A stretch of DNA of 64,000 nt from Anaerolineae bacterium (lineage in GTDB: Bacteria > Chloroflexota > Anaerolineae > Aggregatilineales > Phototrophicaceae). Shown here one piece after another: positions 44,464 through 53,349 of this stretch; the first letter of the stretch is position 1, and each line of letters opens with the position of its first letter. The position numbers were made by a program, and so were the translations under genes. The stretch is taken from the NCBI GenBank assembly GCA_022843745.1, contig JALHNB010000025.1:1-64000 (forward strand), in the 5' to 3' direction. Under the pieces are notes generated by a model. It saw only the letters and a list, made by a program, of their open reading frames with translations, was not told where the DNA came from and did no database searches.

Positions 44464-45495
44464 TTACGCTTGGTCAGCGGCGGCGAGACGTGCAGCGTAC
44501 TGTTTCTTATAAAAATCGAGGTATTCCCCGGTTTTGATCTTGCGCCACCACCATTCGTTGTCGCGATACCAGTTTACGGTGGCCTCGACAGCCGTCTCGA
44601 ATGAGAATTTGCGTTCCCAGCCCAATCCGCGCAGCTTTTCACAGTTCATGGCATAGCGGCGATCATGGCCTTCGCGATCCGGCACATACTTGATGAGCGA
44701 TTTCGGCTTATCCAGTAAATTGAGAATGCGGTGAGTCACGTCGATATTAAAACGATTGTCCTCGCCAGCGATGTTATAGGCTTCGCCTGCTTCACCCTTG
44801 AACAATGCCAGCGCGATCCCCTGTGCATGATCGTCCACGTAAAGCCAATCACGCACCTGCATTCCGTCGCCATAGACGGGCAGTGGTCGGTCATCAATTG
44901 CCTCAGTGACAAAAAACGGGATCAATTTTTCAGGATATTGATAGGGACCAAAGGTGTTGCTGCCGCGTGTGATGACGGTATTCAGGCCATGTGTCACATG
45001 ATAGGCACGTACCATCAATTCGCCACCGGCTTTGCTGGCAGCATAGGGGCTGTTGGGTAAAAATGAGTCGCCCTCTACCGAAAATTCGCCGGGTTCGATG
45101 TCGCCATAAACTTCATCAGTGGAAACCTGCAAAAAGCGTTCGACACCATGCTTATGTGATTCGTCCAGCATAATGTACGTGCCGACGACATCGGTGTGGA
45201 TAAAGGCATCCGGCGAGAGGATGCTGCGGTCTACATGGCTTTCCGCCGCAAAATTGACGACGGTATCGACATCATGCTGGCTGAAGACACGCCGGATCGT
45301 TTCACGATCTGCAATGTCGCCCTGCTCAAAACGATAATTCGGCTCGTCACTGACAGGCAGCAAATTGTCGAGGTTGCCTGCATAGGTCAGCTTGTCATAG
45401 ACGATGATGTTGTAGTCGGGATATTTTTCCACCATATAGCGGACGAAGGCGCTGCCGATAAAGCCTGCGCCGCCTGTCACCAGGATGTTTTTCAT
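44464..45495 (-). CDS. rfbB: dTDP-glucose 4,6-dehydratase
   Basis: 343-residue extended SDR. NAD site GGAGFIGSAF (about 8-17), catalytic Thr126, Asp127 and Glu128 in STDEVYGD, Tyr151 and Lys155 in YAASK. Produces dTDP-4-keto-6-deoxyglucose from dTDP-glucose, the second step to dTDP-rhamnose. The ATG overlaps the stop of the upstream HAD gene (ATGA), which suggests coupling. Confidence 0.95.
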   Translation of the reverse strand: MKNILVTGGAGFIGSAFVRYMVEKYPDYNIIVYDKLTYAGNLDNLLPVSDEPNYRFEQGDIADRETIRRVFSQHDVDTVVNFAAESHVDRSILSPDAFIHTDVVGTYIMLDESHKHGVERFLQVSTDEVYGDIEPGEFSVEGDSFLPNSPYAASKAGGELMVRAYHVTHGLNTVITRGSNTFGPYQYPEKLIPFFVTEAIDDRPLPVYGDGMQVRDWLYVDDHAQGIALALFKGEAGEAYNIAGEDNRFNIDVTHRILNLLDKPKSLIKYVPDREGHDRRYAMNCEKLRGLGWERKFSFETAVEATVNWYRDNEWWWRKIKTGEYLDFYKKQYAARLAAADQA

Positions 45496-46409
45496 GTTTT
45501 CTCTACCACCTCTGTATCTGAATCTTGTTTTTCGATAGCGGGTGCTGGCTGATGTGCAGCCGAATCCTGTTTTTCGATAGCAGGTGTTGGCTCGTCAACT
45601 TTTAGCACAAAGCGCTCAATCGCTTCGGCCACGCCATCCGCATCGTTGGTTGTTGTAATGTGGTCAGCAGCGCTTTTGACGTTGGGAAGCGCGTTGCCCA
45701 TTGCGACACCGATTCCCGCCAACTGAATCATTTCAATATCATTTTCACCGTCGCCGATTGCCATCGCGTTTTCAGCAGGAATATTCAGGTCTTTCAGCAA
45801 GGTTTTTAAAGCCGCGCCTTTTGAACCGCCCGACGGAACGATCTCCAGCATATCCGGCAAGGCCGCCTGTACCAACCGGGCTGCGCCGTCAAGCTGCATA
45901 TCCAACTGCCAGCGTAAGGCGCTCACGGCTCGCTGCTCACCTTTTTTGACCGCCATCACTTTATTGATGGGTGTGGTGTCGAGAATATTTTGCAGTGGTC
46001 CAACGACTTCAATATCCGGCTCACCGTACTGCGTGAGAATGCTCGTATCGCGGTTAAGTTTTCGTGTCAAAATTCGTGTGCCGCTGTAGGCGACGACTGT
46101 GAAACCGCGATCTTCCGCAAAGGTAATGACCTGGCGGGCGATGGCCTTATCCAAAAGTGTCTGGTGGCGCAGGCTGCCGTCTGCGTTATAGGCTGCCAGA
46201 CCTTGCAGGTAAATGCCGGGGGATGTCAGCCCCAGCCGTGCGATCAGGCTCAAGGCAGAGCCGCGCGTTTTGCCCGTCGCGAAGATGATGTGAACGCCTT
46301 TTTCCATCGCGGCTTTAATGGCCTTTTCAGTGCGTTCGGTCAGTTCGTGCTGACTGTTGAGCAGTGTGCCATCCAGATCAATGGCGATGAGTTGAATAGT
46401 TGTGGTCAT
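45492..46409 (-). CDS. Cof-type HAD hydrolase with repeated C-terminal tail
   Basis: 305 residues. HAD motifs: DLDGTLLN at the N-terminus, FATGKTR, and GDGENDIEM with the metal acid. The Cof/YbiV group hydrolyses sugar phosphates or nucleotide cofactors. It may act as a phosphatase between rfbA and rfbB, but that is inference. The last 32 residues contain a duplicated PAPAIEKQDS-like unit. Confidence 0.9.
   Translation of the reverse strand: MTTTIQLIAIDLDGTLLNSQHELTERTEKAIKAAMEKGVHIIFATGKTRGSALSLIARLGLTSPGIYLQGLAAYNADGSLRHQTLLDKAIARQVITFAEDRGFTVVAYSGTRILTRKLNRDTSILTQYGEPDIEVVGPLQNILDTTPINKVMAVKKGEQRAVSALRWQLDMQLDGAARLVQAALPDMLEIVPSGGSKGAALKTLLKDLNIPAENAMAIGDGENDIEMIQLAGIGVAMGNALPNVKSAADHITTTNDADGVAEAIERFVLKVDEPTPAIEKQDSAAHQPAPAIEKQDSDTEVVEKT
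45520..45592 (-). repeat. 42-bp in-frame coding duplication at the HAD C-terminus
   Basis: Starts of two copies at 45520 and 45562, 31 bases long with four mismatches. They encode the two EKQDS-containing tail units. A period of 42 keeps the reading frame. Confidence 0.8.
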
Positions 46410-46449
46410 GTGTACCCTGATTTTCTAGTGCCTGACGAAAACAACTATT

Positions 46450-47520
46450 TTACAGTATCCAGACGGTACTGTGATCGCCCAGGTTCATTTTGAGCGCCTG
46501 CGGTTTTTCATCGCTGTGCTGGATCGTCACATCGCGCCCGATCAGGCTGTCCTGCAAGCGGCGGTGCAGATCACGAATCGCGCTGTTTTCGAGAATAATG
46601 CTGCGCTCAATTTCGCAATTCTGAATCGTGACGTGATGATAAATGCTGGTGAATGGGCCGACGTAGCTGTTTTCGATGACCGTGTTTTCGCCGATGATCG
46701 TAGGGCCGCGCACGACGCTGTTGATGATCCGTGCGCCGCGTTCAACCGTCACGCGACGATCAATCTGTGAATTTTCGATGACGCTTTCCGGCGAAATGTT
46801 CGGCTTGAGTTCTTCCAGCACGAGGCTGTTGGCTTCCAGCATATCCGGCGCTTTTCCGGTATCGACCCACCAGCCCTTATGAACGTGTGGATAGACCTGA
46901 TAACCTGCGTCGATCATCCATTGAATCGCGTCGGTGATCTCGTATTCGCCGCGCGGCGAGGGCTTGATGGCATTCACGGCCTCCCAGATGTGCGGGTCGA
47001 ACATATAAATGCCCACCAGCGCAAGGTTGCTCGGCGGAACTTTTGGCTTTTCGATCAATTTTTCGATGCTGCCGTCGGGACGCAGTTTTGCAACGCCGTA
47101 AGACTGCGCATTTTCGACTTCCTTCAGCACGATCTGGCTGTTCCAGTCGCTTTCGGCGAAATCGCGAATCAGGCTGCCGATACCGCCTTGAATCACGTTA
47201 TCACCCAGGTACATCACAAAACGCTCATCACCGAGGAAATCGTGTGAGATTTTGACAGCATGTGCCAGGCCGTCCGGGCTGGGCTGCGGGATGTAGGTGA
47301 TATTGACACCCCACTGGTTGCCATTCCCCAGCGCTTTTTCGATTTCGGCGTGTGTATCGCCGACGACGATGCCAATTTCAGTGATGTCCGCCTCACGAAT
47401 GGTTTCGATGGCGCGTACCAGCACTGGCTTATTTGCTACCGGAATCAACTGTTTTGCCTGGGTATATGTAAATGGGCGCAGTCGTGTTCCCTTGCCCCCG
47501 CTCAGAATCAAGCCCTTCAT
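46450..47520 (-). CDS. rfbA: glucose-1-phosphate thymidylyltransferase, long form
   Basis: 356 residues. Pyrophosphorylase motif GLILSGGKGTRLRPFT, the KQLIPVANKP loop, and the catalytic domain to about residue 235, followed by a left-handed beta-helix domain (SVIENSQIDRRVTVERGA and on). This is the long RmlA subfamily, in which the C-terminal hexapeptide domain is extra; whether it also acetylates is unknown. It makes dTDP-glucose for rfbB and rfbD. GGAG lies eleven bases before the ATG. Confidence 0.92.
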   Translation of the reverse strand: MKGLILSGGKGTRLRPFTYTQAKQLIPVANKPVLVRAIETIREADITEIGIVVGDTHAEIEKALGNGNQWGVNITYIPQPSPDGLAHAVKISHDFLGDERFVMYLGDNVIQGGIGSLIRDFAESDWNSQIVLKEVENAQSYGVAKLRPDGSIEKLIEKPKVPPSNLALVGIYMFDPHIWEAVNAIKPSPRGEYEITDAIQWMIDAGYQVYPHVHKGWWVDTGKAPDMLEANSLVLEELKPNISPESVIENSQIDRRVTVERGARIINSVVRGPTIIGENTVIENSYVGPFTSIYHHVTIQNCEIERSIILENSAIRDLHRRLQDSLIGRDVTIQHSDEKPQALKMNLGDHSTVWIL

Positions 47521-47623
47521 ATTTTTGATTTCTCCATCAATGCTTTAATGCTTCAGCCTGATATTAAGGTTAGCATAGGACGGTCAAGTCCACTCGTTAA
47601 CATTACTGGATTGATTCTTACAA

Positions 47624-48181
47624 TTACCTAAAAAGCCGTTTTGACATATAGATGTCCGGCTTCCCCGGCCCGTTGGCGTCCGGCATGACTCCCGTAATTT
47701 TGAACCCACATTTTTGATAGAACTCGTAAGGATGACCTTTTAAATTGCGAATATTCTGGATTTTTTCCCAGGTATCGCCATACAGGTCAACGCCGCCGAG
47801 TGTTGTCATGTCGTCCTCGTCGTCCGAGCCGAGGGTAAGTGTCAGCCCGCCGCGTTCACGGACACGATCTTCCAGATCAGCGATCAATGCACGTCCGATT
47901 CCGCGTTTTTGCTGATCCTTACGCACGACCATCGGGTGAAGTTCCCATACGTTGCCATCGTAGCCTTCGCCGATGCCGCCGATCCAGCCAAGAACTGTTC
48001 CATCGTCGTCAATCGCGACACGGCAGATGCGATCCTCCGCCAGCATTTCGTGGACTTCTTGCAGCGCTTCCTCAAGCGTTTCCCATGCACCCGGCCAATG
48101 TTCGCGAAAGCCTTCGGAGAGCATCACTGCCGCTTGCTGAATGATAGTTTCGTCGTCGCGGGACGGGGAAATAATGCGCAT
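47624..48181 (-). CDS. GNAT acetyltransferase, aminoglycoside 6'-N-acetyltransferase-like
   Basis: 185 residues. The acetyl-CoA loop QQKRGIGRALI and the final GHPYEFYQKCGF and DANGPGKPD segments follow the pattern of chromosomal AAC(6')-like GNATs. Such chromosomal copies often have other physiological substrates, so resistance is not claimed. The ATG at 48181 has GAGG seven bases upstream. The gene starts 10 bases after the stop of the PLP enzyme. Confidence 0.87.
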   Translation of the reverse strand: MRIISPSRDDETIIQQAAVMLSEGFREHWPGAWETLEEALQEVHEMLAEDRICRVAIDDDGTVLGWIGGIGEGYDGNVWELHPMVVRKDQQKRGIGRALIADLEDRVRERGGLTLTLGSDDEDDMTTLGGVDLYGDTWEKIQNIRNLKGHPYEFYQKCGFKITGVMPDANGPGKPDIYMSKRLFR

Positions 48182-48191
48182 CGTCAAATCC

Positions 48192-49352
48192 TCACGTTGC
48201 GGCTAACGCCTGTTTGAAATCGGCAATCAGATCGTCCATGTCTTCCAGTCCAGCGGAGATGCGTACCATCCCTGGCGTAACCCGTGCGGCGGCTAATTCC
48301 TCATCATTCATGCGGATATGGCTGCTCAATACGGGGATGCTCACCAGCGTTTCAACGCTACCGAGGCTCGTTGCGTTGAGCGCAACTTTGAGCGAATCGC
48401 AGAATTTTTTCGCGGCGTTCAAATCTTCCAGTTCGATTGCCAGCATCCCGCCGAAGCCGGACATCTGACTTTTGGCGATTTCGTGCGAAGGCGAGGATTC
48501 CAGTCCCGGATAATGGACTTTTTTGACTTTGTTTTCGGTCTCGAAAAATTTTGCCAGCGTGAGAGCCGCGCGATTTTGGGCTTCAACTCGCAAGGAAAGC
48601 GTTTTCAGGCTGCGATCTAATAAGGAGGCTTCCATCGGATTGCTGCACCCGCCGAAAACAATCATCGACTGGCGAATGGATTTGATATGCGCCTTTGAGC
48701 CAACCGCGACTCCTGCCATCAGATCGGTATGACCGCCGAGATATTTGGTCGCGCTGTGCAGCACAATATCCACGCCTAACGGGATCGGATTCTGATTGAT
48801 GGGGGAGGCAAATGAGTTGTCGATGATCGTAATCGCGCCGATTTTTTTAGCGGCCTCGACCACACGCGCAATCGAAACGCAATCGCTGGTGGGATTGATC
48901 GGCGTTTCAAAATAAATCACTTTGACGGTAGGTGCATATTCCTGAATCTCAAATAGCTCGTCGTCATCGAGAAAATGCACGTCAATACCGAACTGAGTCG
49001 CGACATCCCGCAGAAATCGATAGGTTGCTCCGTAGAGGCGCTGGGACGCGGCGACAGCATCCCCATTTTTCAGAAAGGTGAGCAGTGTGGAGGTGATCGC
49101 CGCCATGCCGCTGGCGAATAACACGCAGTCTTCGCCCTGTTCCAGCCGCGCTAACTTTTCCTCAACGTTGCGAATCGATGGATTGGAATTGCGGGTATAG
49201 ATGTGAAAGCCTTCGTCACCCGCGATGAAGTGCTCGTAATCATCGCTTTTTTCAACGGCGAATACCGTGCTCTGGTATATGGGATAAACGACGCTGCGGA
49301 AGCTTTCATCGCGCTTGCTTTGGATCGCCTGCGTGGATTTGCCGGGGGACAT
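48192..49352 (-). CDS. PLP-dependent Cys/Met metabolism enzyme (gamma-synthase/lyase family)
   Basis: 386-residue fold-type I enzyme. PLP Lys203 in HSATKYLGGHTD, LFASGMAAI, YFETPINPT and IIDNSFASP are the family signatures. Members include cystathionine gamma-synthase, cystathionine gamma-lyase and methionine gamma-lyase; substrate cannot be fixed from sequence. AAAGGA precedes the ATG. Co-transcribed with the GNAT. Confidence 0.9.
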   Translation of the reverse strand: MSPGKSTQAIQSKRDESFRSVVYPIYQSTVFAVEKSDDYEHFIAGDEGFHIYTRNSNPSIRNVEEKLARLEQGEDCVLFASGMAAITSTLLTFLKNGDAVAASQRLYGATYRFLRDVATQFGIDVHFLDDDELFEIQEYAPTVKVIYFETPINPTSDCVSIARVVEAAKKIGAITIIDNSFASPINQNPIPLGVDIVLHSATKYLGGHTDLMAGVAVGSKAHIKSIRQSMIVFGGCSNPMEASLLDRSLKTLSLRVEAQNRAALTLAKFFETENKVKKVHYPGLESSPSHEIAKSQMSGFGGMLAIELEDLNAAKKFCDSLKVALNATSLGSVETLVSIPVLSSHIRMNDEELAAARVTPGMVRISAGLEDMDDLIADFKQALAAT

Positions 49353-49368
49353 GGTGTATTCCTTTGTG

Positions 49369-49446
49369 AAAAGTGCCGAGTGCTGAGTTTAAAGTATAAA
49401 GCTTTTGCGAGAAAACTTTGAACTTTAAACTCTGCACTTTAAACTC
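49369..49446. repeat. CTGAGT-family palindrome, copy 3
   Basis: AGTGCCGAGTGCTGAGTTTA pairs with TTTAAACTCTGCACTTTAAA across about 30 bases. Lies between the PLP enzyme gene and the first esterase gene, whose stop codon overlaps its end. Confidence 0.82.
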
Positions 49447-50098
49447 ATGTGCGTTTATGGCTCAAAAGCCACTCGTACAATTCCGGGTTGTTGTAAGTTT
49501 CCGTCCACGAGTCGTGGTCAACGCCAGGATAGACAGTAAATTTGACGTTACCGCCGCTGGCGCGGATCGCTTCGACCATTTCGGCAGAGCGTTCAATTGG
49601 GACAATTGAGTCAGCATCGCCATGAAACACCCAGATCGGTAGTTTGGTGAGGCGTTCTTGCGCCAGCCACTTATGTCCGCTGCCGCAGATTGGCACTATC
49701 GCTGCGAATTTTGCCGGGTAGCGTTCAGCCAGGAACCACGTCCCCGCACCTCCCATACTCAACCCCGTCAGATAGACACGGTCTATGTCAATGAGATAAC
49801 TGGTGATGATGTGGTCGAGCAGGGCATTCAGCGCTTCGGCTTGCTCAAACCAGTGTGAAGCTGTAGGGCACTGGGGCGCAATGACCACGAATGGGAAATT
49901 CTGACCTTCGGCGATGTTCTTGGGCAGGCCGTGTACTTTGACTCGATCAAGATCATCACCCCGTTCGCCGCGACCATGCAGGAACATCACCAAAGGCCAT
50001 TGATCCCGCGCCTCGTAATCCGGCGGGAGATAGAGCCAGTAGGCGAGCGCTGCCGATTGCGTCACACGCGCTTGAAATTCCTGTTTTTCGAACGCCAT
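49445..50098 (-). CDS. alpha/beta-hydrolase (phospholipase/carboxylesterase type), tandem copy
   Basis: About 217 residues. Oxyanion and nucleophile motifs HGRGERGDD and GLSMGGAGTW (Ser), acid in HGDADS and base in GVDHDSW. It resembles the 50098-50748 copy over its full length. The ATG at 50098 overlaps the TAA of that gene as TAATG, a coupling arrangement; a GTG at 50125 is less likely. Confidence 0.9.
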   Translation of the reverse strand: MAFEKQEFQARVTQSAALAYWLYLPPDYEARDQWPLVMFLHGRGERGDDLDRVKVHGLPKNIAEGQNFPFVVIAPQCPTASHWFEQAEALNALLDHIITSYLIDIDRVYLTGLSMGGAGTWFLAERYPAKFAAIVPICGSGHKWLAQERLTKLPIWVFHGDADSIVPIERSAEMVEAIRASGGNVKFTVYPGVDHDSWTETYNNPELYEWLLSHKRT

Positions 50099-50748
50099 TA
50101 TGATTTTTGATGGCTCAAAAGCCACTCGTACAATTTGGGGTTGTCGTAGGTTTCCGTCCAGGAGTCGTGATCAACGCCGGGATAGACGGTAAATGTCACA
50201 TCGCCGCCCGCTTCTTTGACCCGATTGACCATCAACTCGGATTCGATTAGCGGAACGACAGGATCGGCATCGCCATGAAACACCCAGGCTGGGATATTTT
50301 TCAGGCTGTTAGTCATCCACCAGCCACCACCGCCGCAAATCGGTGCGATGGCCGCAAATTTATCGGGGTATCGTGAGGCGAGATACCATGTGCCATAGCC
50401 GCCCATGCTCAATCCAGTCAGATAGACTCGGCTGGTATCAATGTTGTGTTCAGCAATAAGCGCGTCAATCAGCCCAGCAAGTTCATCGGCCTGTTCCGGC
50501 CAGACGGTGGTATCAGGACATTGGGGCGAGGCTATGATAAAGGGGAAATCCTGTCCGGCTTCGATGAGTTTTGCGAGGCCATGCTTTTTGACCAGTTCGA
50601 GATCATCGCCGCGTTCGCCGTAACCATGCAGAAAGATAATCAGCGGCCATTTATCTTGCGACTCATAACCCTCCGGAAGATAGAGCAGGTATTTGAGATT
50701 GGCCGTTTTGGTGACAGGCGCTTTAAAAGTGCGATTTTGTTGACTCAT
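50098..50748 (-). CDS. alpha/beta-hydrolase (phospholipase/carboxylesterase type), tandem copy
   Basis: 216 residues with the same architecture: HGYGERGDD oxyanion region, Ser114 in GLSMGGYGT, Asp162 in HGDADPVV, His194 in GVDHDSW. Members of this group hydrolyse short-chain esters or acyl groups; the external substrate is unknown. No signal peptide is visible. The following gene is a recent-looking duplicate. Confidence 0.9.
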   Translation of the reverse strand: MSQQNRTFKAPVTKTANLKYLLYLPEGYESQDKWPLIIFLHGYGERGDDLELVKKHGLAKLIEAGQDFPFIIASPQCPDTTVWPEQADELAGLIDALIAEHNIDTSRVYLTGLSMGGYGTWYLASRYPDKFAAIAPICGGGGWWMTNSLKNIPAWVFHGDADPVVPLIESELMVNRVKEAGGDVTFTVYPGVDHDSWTETYDNPKLYEWLLSHQKS

Positions 50749-50789
50749 AAATGTTCCTTTTATTCATAATATTCCCCTACATTCTTAGT

Positions 50790-51449
50790 TTATCCATAAT
50801 ATTCGCCTGTATTTTCACGCGGCGCGTTCGTCAGCGCTGCGCCGATGATGCGTACATGGACACGCTCTAATGCCTGTCGTGCGCGGGCGGCATGTTCGCG
50901 GCGGGTGTGACCTGCGCGAATGACCAGCAGCACACCGTCGAGTTTGCTGCCGAGCAGAGCAGCATCAGTGGCAGCTAAAACGGGTGGGCTGTCAAATAAG
51001 ATGTAATGAGCGCGAGCCTTCAGAACGCCGATCACTTCGGTCATGCGCTGGCTGCCGAGGACATCCGCCGGGGTGGGCGGTAGTGTGCCGCTGGGCAAAA
51101 TCAGCAGATTTTCGATGCCGCTGTCCACCAACGGCGGTGTGGACATCGCGCCGGGTTCGAGCATCATTGTCGTCAGGCCGCGTTCATTATTGATGCCCCA
51201 AATGGTGTGCTGCGAGGGCTTACGCAGGTCACTATCCACGATAATCGTCTTGTTTCCGGCCTGAGCAAGCGTCACTGCCAGGTTCGCGATAATTTGACTT
51301 TTGCCTTCGCTTTCCGCTGGCGAGGTGATAAGCAGCGTGCTGATCGGATTCTCAACGCTGCTGAACATCAGGTTTGTGCGAAGCGTTCGGAACGCTTCGG
51401 CGGCTTCCGAGCGCGGTTCGGCCAGCGTTATCAGATTGGCGTTGGGCAT
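50790..51449 (-). CDS. CpsD-type BY-kinase (tyrosine-protein kinase)
   Basis: 219 residues. Conserved entry PRSEAAEAFRTLRTNLMF, a Walker A in SPAESEGKSQ (Lys50), Walker A' VDSDLRKP and Walker B ILFDSPP. It ends in GEYYG with two tyrosines, fewer than the usual cluster. Together with a Wzz adaptor it controls polysaccharide polymerisation. AGGAG precedes the ATG. It overlaps the Wzz-like gene upstream by 98 bases. Confidence 0.9.
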   Translation of the reverse strand: MPNANLITLAEPRSEAAEAFRTLRTNLMFSSVENPISTLLITSPAESEGKSQIIANLAVTLAQAGNKTIIVDSDLRKPSQHTIWGINNERGLTTMMLEPGAMSTPPLVDSGIENLLILPSGTLPPTPADVLGSQRMTEVIGVLKARAHYILFDSPPVLAATDAALLGSKLDGVLLVIRAGHTRREHAARARQALERVHVRIIGAALTNAPRENTGEYYG

Positions 51450-52110
51450 TCTTGATCTCCTGTAAATCGGGGATGGTTGCTAAAACAGGTATTTCCAAGC
51501 TGCGTTCGATGTCTTCACGGCTGCGGACGACGCTGCTTTCCAGATATTCCAGCACGAAAACGATGATTCCGCCGAGCAGGAGTCCGAGGACACCTCCGGC
51601 AGCAGCGTTAATGGTCGGGCGTGGCTGAAGCAGGTCGTAGCGAGCCACATCCTGCAAACGCGCGGTGATCTGGTCTTCGCGGCGGGCTTTTTGATTTTCC
51701 TCGACACGATATTGAATCAGGATGTTGCCCCACTCACGCGCCACGTCATTGGCGAGATCGCCGTCCGGCAGGTCTACGTCGATCTGGATAATCAGACTTA
51801 GCGGGTCGGACGCAATGATGACTTTGCTTTTGAGAAACCCAGGAGTCATGTCGAGTCTCAGGTTGTCGATCACCTGTTGGGCGATGAATTCGCTGTCCAG
51901 ATAGGCGACGTGATTGCCGAGGAGCGTTTTGCTGGCTTCGGTCAGGCCGAGGTCGGCACGTGATGGCTGCATCAACACTTTCTGTGTCGAACGGTATATC
52001 GTCTGCTGGCGTGTACTCAGAAAATAAGCGCTCCCGGCGGCGATAATCGCTACCAGCAGCATAATCCAGCCACGACGCACCAGGATACGCCCATAGTCGA
52101 TGAGATTCAT
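51352..52110 (-). CDS. Wzz-type chain-length/kinase-adaptor protein
   Basis: 252 residues: membrane segments near 14-32 and about 170-190, an external domain, and the adaptor tail RSREDIERSLEIPVLATIP. It resembles the 35631 gene but is closer to the kinase. The final 33 residues lie in the region overlapping cpsD in another frame and look unstructured. Strong AAGGAGG upstream of the ATG. Confidence 0.88.
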   Translation of the reverse strand: MNLIDYGRILVRRGWIMLLVAIIAAGSAYFLSTRQQTIYRSTQKVLMQPSRADLGLTEASKTLLGNHVAYLDSEFIAQQVIDNLRLDMTPGFLKSKVIIASDPLSLIIQIDVDLPDGDLANDVAREWGNILIQYRVEENQKARREDQITARLQDVARYDLLQPRPTINAAAGGVLGLLLGGIIVFVLEYLESSVVRSREDIERSLEIPVLATIPDLQEIKNAQRQSDNAGRTALGSRRSVPNASHKPDVQQR

Positions 52111-52221
52111 TCGTCATCCTCCTTGCCATCCAATTCGGTGTGGCAAATGCGTGGCTATCGTATCATATCGAGAATTGAACCGCCAAGTCACAAAGAATGT
52201 CGCGAAAAATAGCTCAATAAT

Positions 52222-52740
52222 TTACTCTGCATCGAAAACGAGCTTTTCGCGGCGCATGTCATGGGTATTGAAACGGGCGGCAATCTCGGCGAGGGTTTGC
52301 GCGGCTTCAGGATGTCGGTAATCGGGCGCGATCTCCGCTAATGGGATGGCGACATGCGCGAATCTTAAAATATCGCGTTCCGGGATATGCCAGGGCTTTT
52401 CGCCATAGTCGATAATCTCGTCATCCCACAGCGAAATATCCAGGTCAATTGTGCGCGGCGCATTTTTGTTGTTGGGGTCACGTACACGCTTTAGCTGGCT
52501 TTCAATGTCTGCCAGAACGCGCGTTTTGAAGTCGGTAGGGGAGAGCATCGTCGTCAATTTTACAGCCATGTTGAGGAAATCGGCCTGCTCAGTGAAACCC
52601 TGCGGCGGTGTGCGATAAGCCGACGATAGCGCCAACACGGTAGAGCTTTCGCGCAGAAGCCGGATTGCGGCAGTCAGGTTTTTCTCAGGTTCAATATTCG
52701 ATCCCAGCGAGACATAGACTGTATGCTCAGGCATAGTCAT
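52222..52740 (-). CDS. folK: 2-amino-4-hydroxy-6-hydroxymethyldihydropteridine diphosphokinase
   Basis: About 170 residues. Motifs: VSLGSNIEPEKNL, LALSSAYRTPPQG, and the metal site NAPRTIDLDI. It pyrophosphorylates hydroxymethyl-dihydropterin, after folB in folate synthesis. The start at 52740 or 52734 overlaps the end of folB, so the two are coupled. folP is not seen. Confidence 0.93.
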   Translation of the reverse strand: MTMPEHTVYVSLGSNIEPEKNLTAAIRLLRESSTVLALSSAYRTPPQGFTEQADFLNMAVKLTTMLSPTDFKTRVLADIESQLKRVRDPNNKNAPRTIDLDISLWDDEIIDYGEKPWHIPERDILRFAHVAIPLAEIAPDYRHPEAAQTLAEIAARFNTHDMRREKLVFDAE

Positions 52741-53089
52741 CCGGTTTTCGCTCGATCACCACGCCGACGCTATCGGAGAAACGCAGCGCCCCTGGCTTGT
52801 GAACGCGCACCTGCACGTAGGGTGCATCGTGATCGACTACGCAGATACGCGCGATCTCGGCGGCCAGTTTTTCGACCAGAAAATATTCCGATTCTTCAAC
52901 ATGCTTAATGATGGCTTTGGTGACGGTGCGGTAATTAAAAGCATCGTCAGGGTTATCGGTTTCGCCTGCTTTGCGCATGTCCGTCCCGATTCTCAGGTTA
53001 ATTACCACGTCCTGCTTATCTTTACGCTCGTGCGGGCTGAAGCCGATCATGCAGCGCAGGCGTAGATTGTCAATTTCAATGATGTCCAT
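52727..53089 (-). CDS. folB: dihydroneopterin aldolase
   Basis: 120 residues. IGFSPHERKDKQDV and FNYRTVTKAI, followed by the VEKLAAEIAR segment, are the family signatures; the glutamate of the last one belongs to the pterin site. Makes hydroxymethyl-dihydropterin. ATG at 53089; a longer frame back to 53146 has no family similarity. Divergent from folE 261 bases away; the gap holds a possible TACAAT -10 for folE near 53296 but no clear -35. Confidence 0.93.
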   Translation of the reverse strand: MDIIEIDNLRLRCMIGFSPHERKDKQDVVINLRIGTDMRKAGETDNPDDAFNYRTVTKAIIKHVEESEYFLVEKLAAEIARICVVDHDAPYVQVRVHKPGALRFSDSVGVVIERKPDDYA

Positions 53090-53349
53090 CGCAAAATCCA
53101 GATTGTGTACTAAGGGCGTATTTTGTAAGGATTGATATTCTATCAACGTCAGTTAAGGGTGATTGTACGTTACTTTCAACGTCTGCTGATAGTAACTGTG
53201 TGCTATTTATTCTGCAAACTGCTGACAATATTAACGCTATATAAGACGAGTTTAAGGCTTAATGATACTTAAAGGGATGTAACGTTTATCCTGCTACAAT
53301 GACTAAATTGTGAGACAAGTATCATTGTAATAAAGGGAAGCGGTGTATC

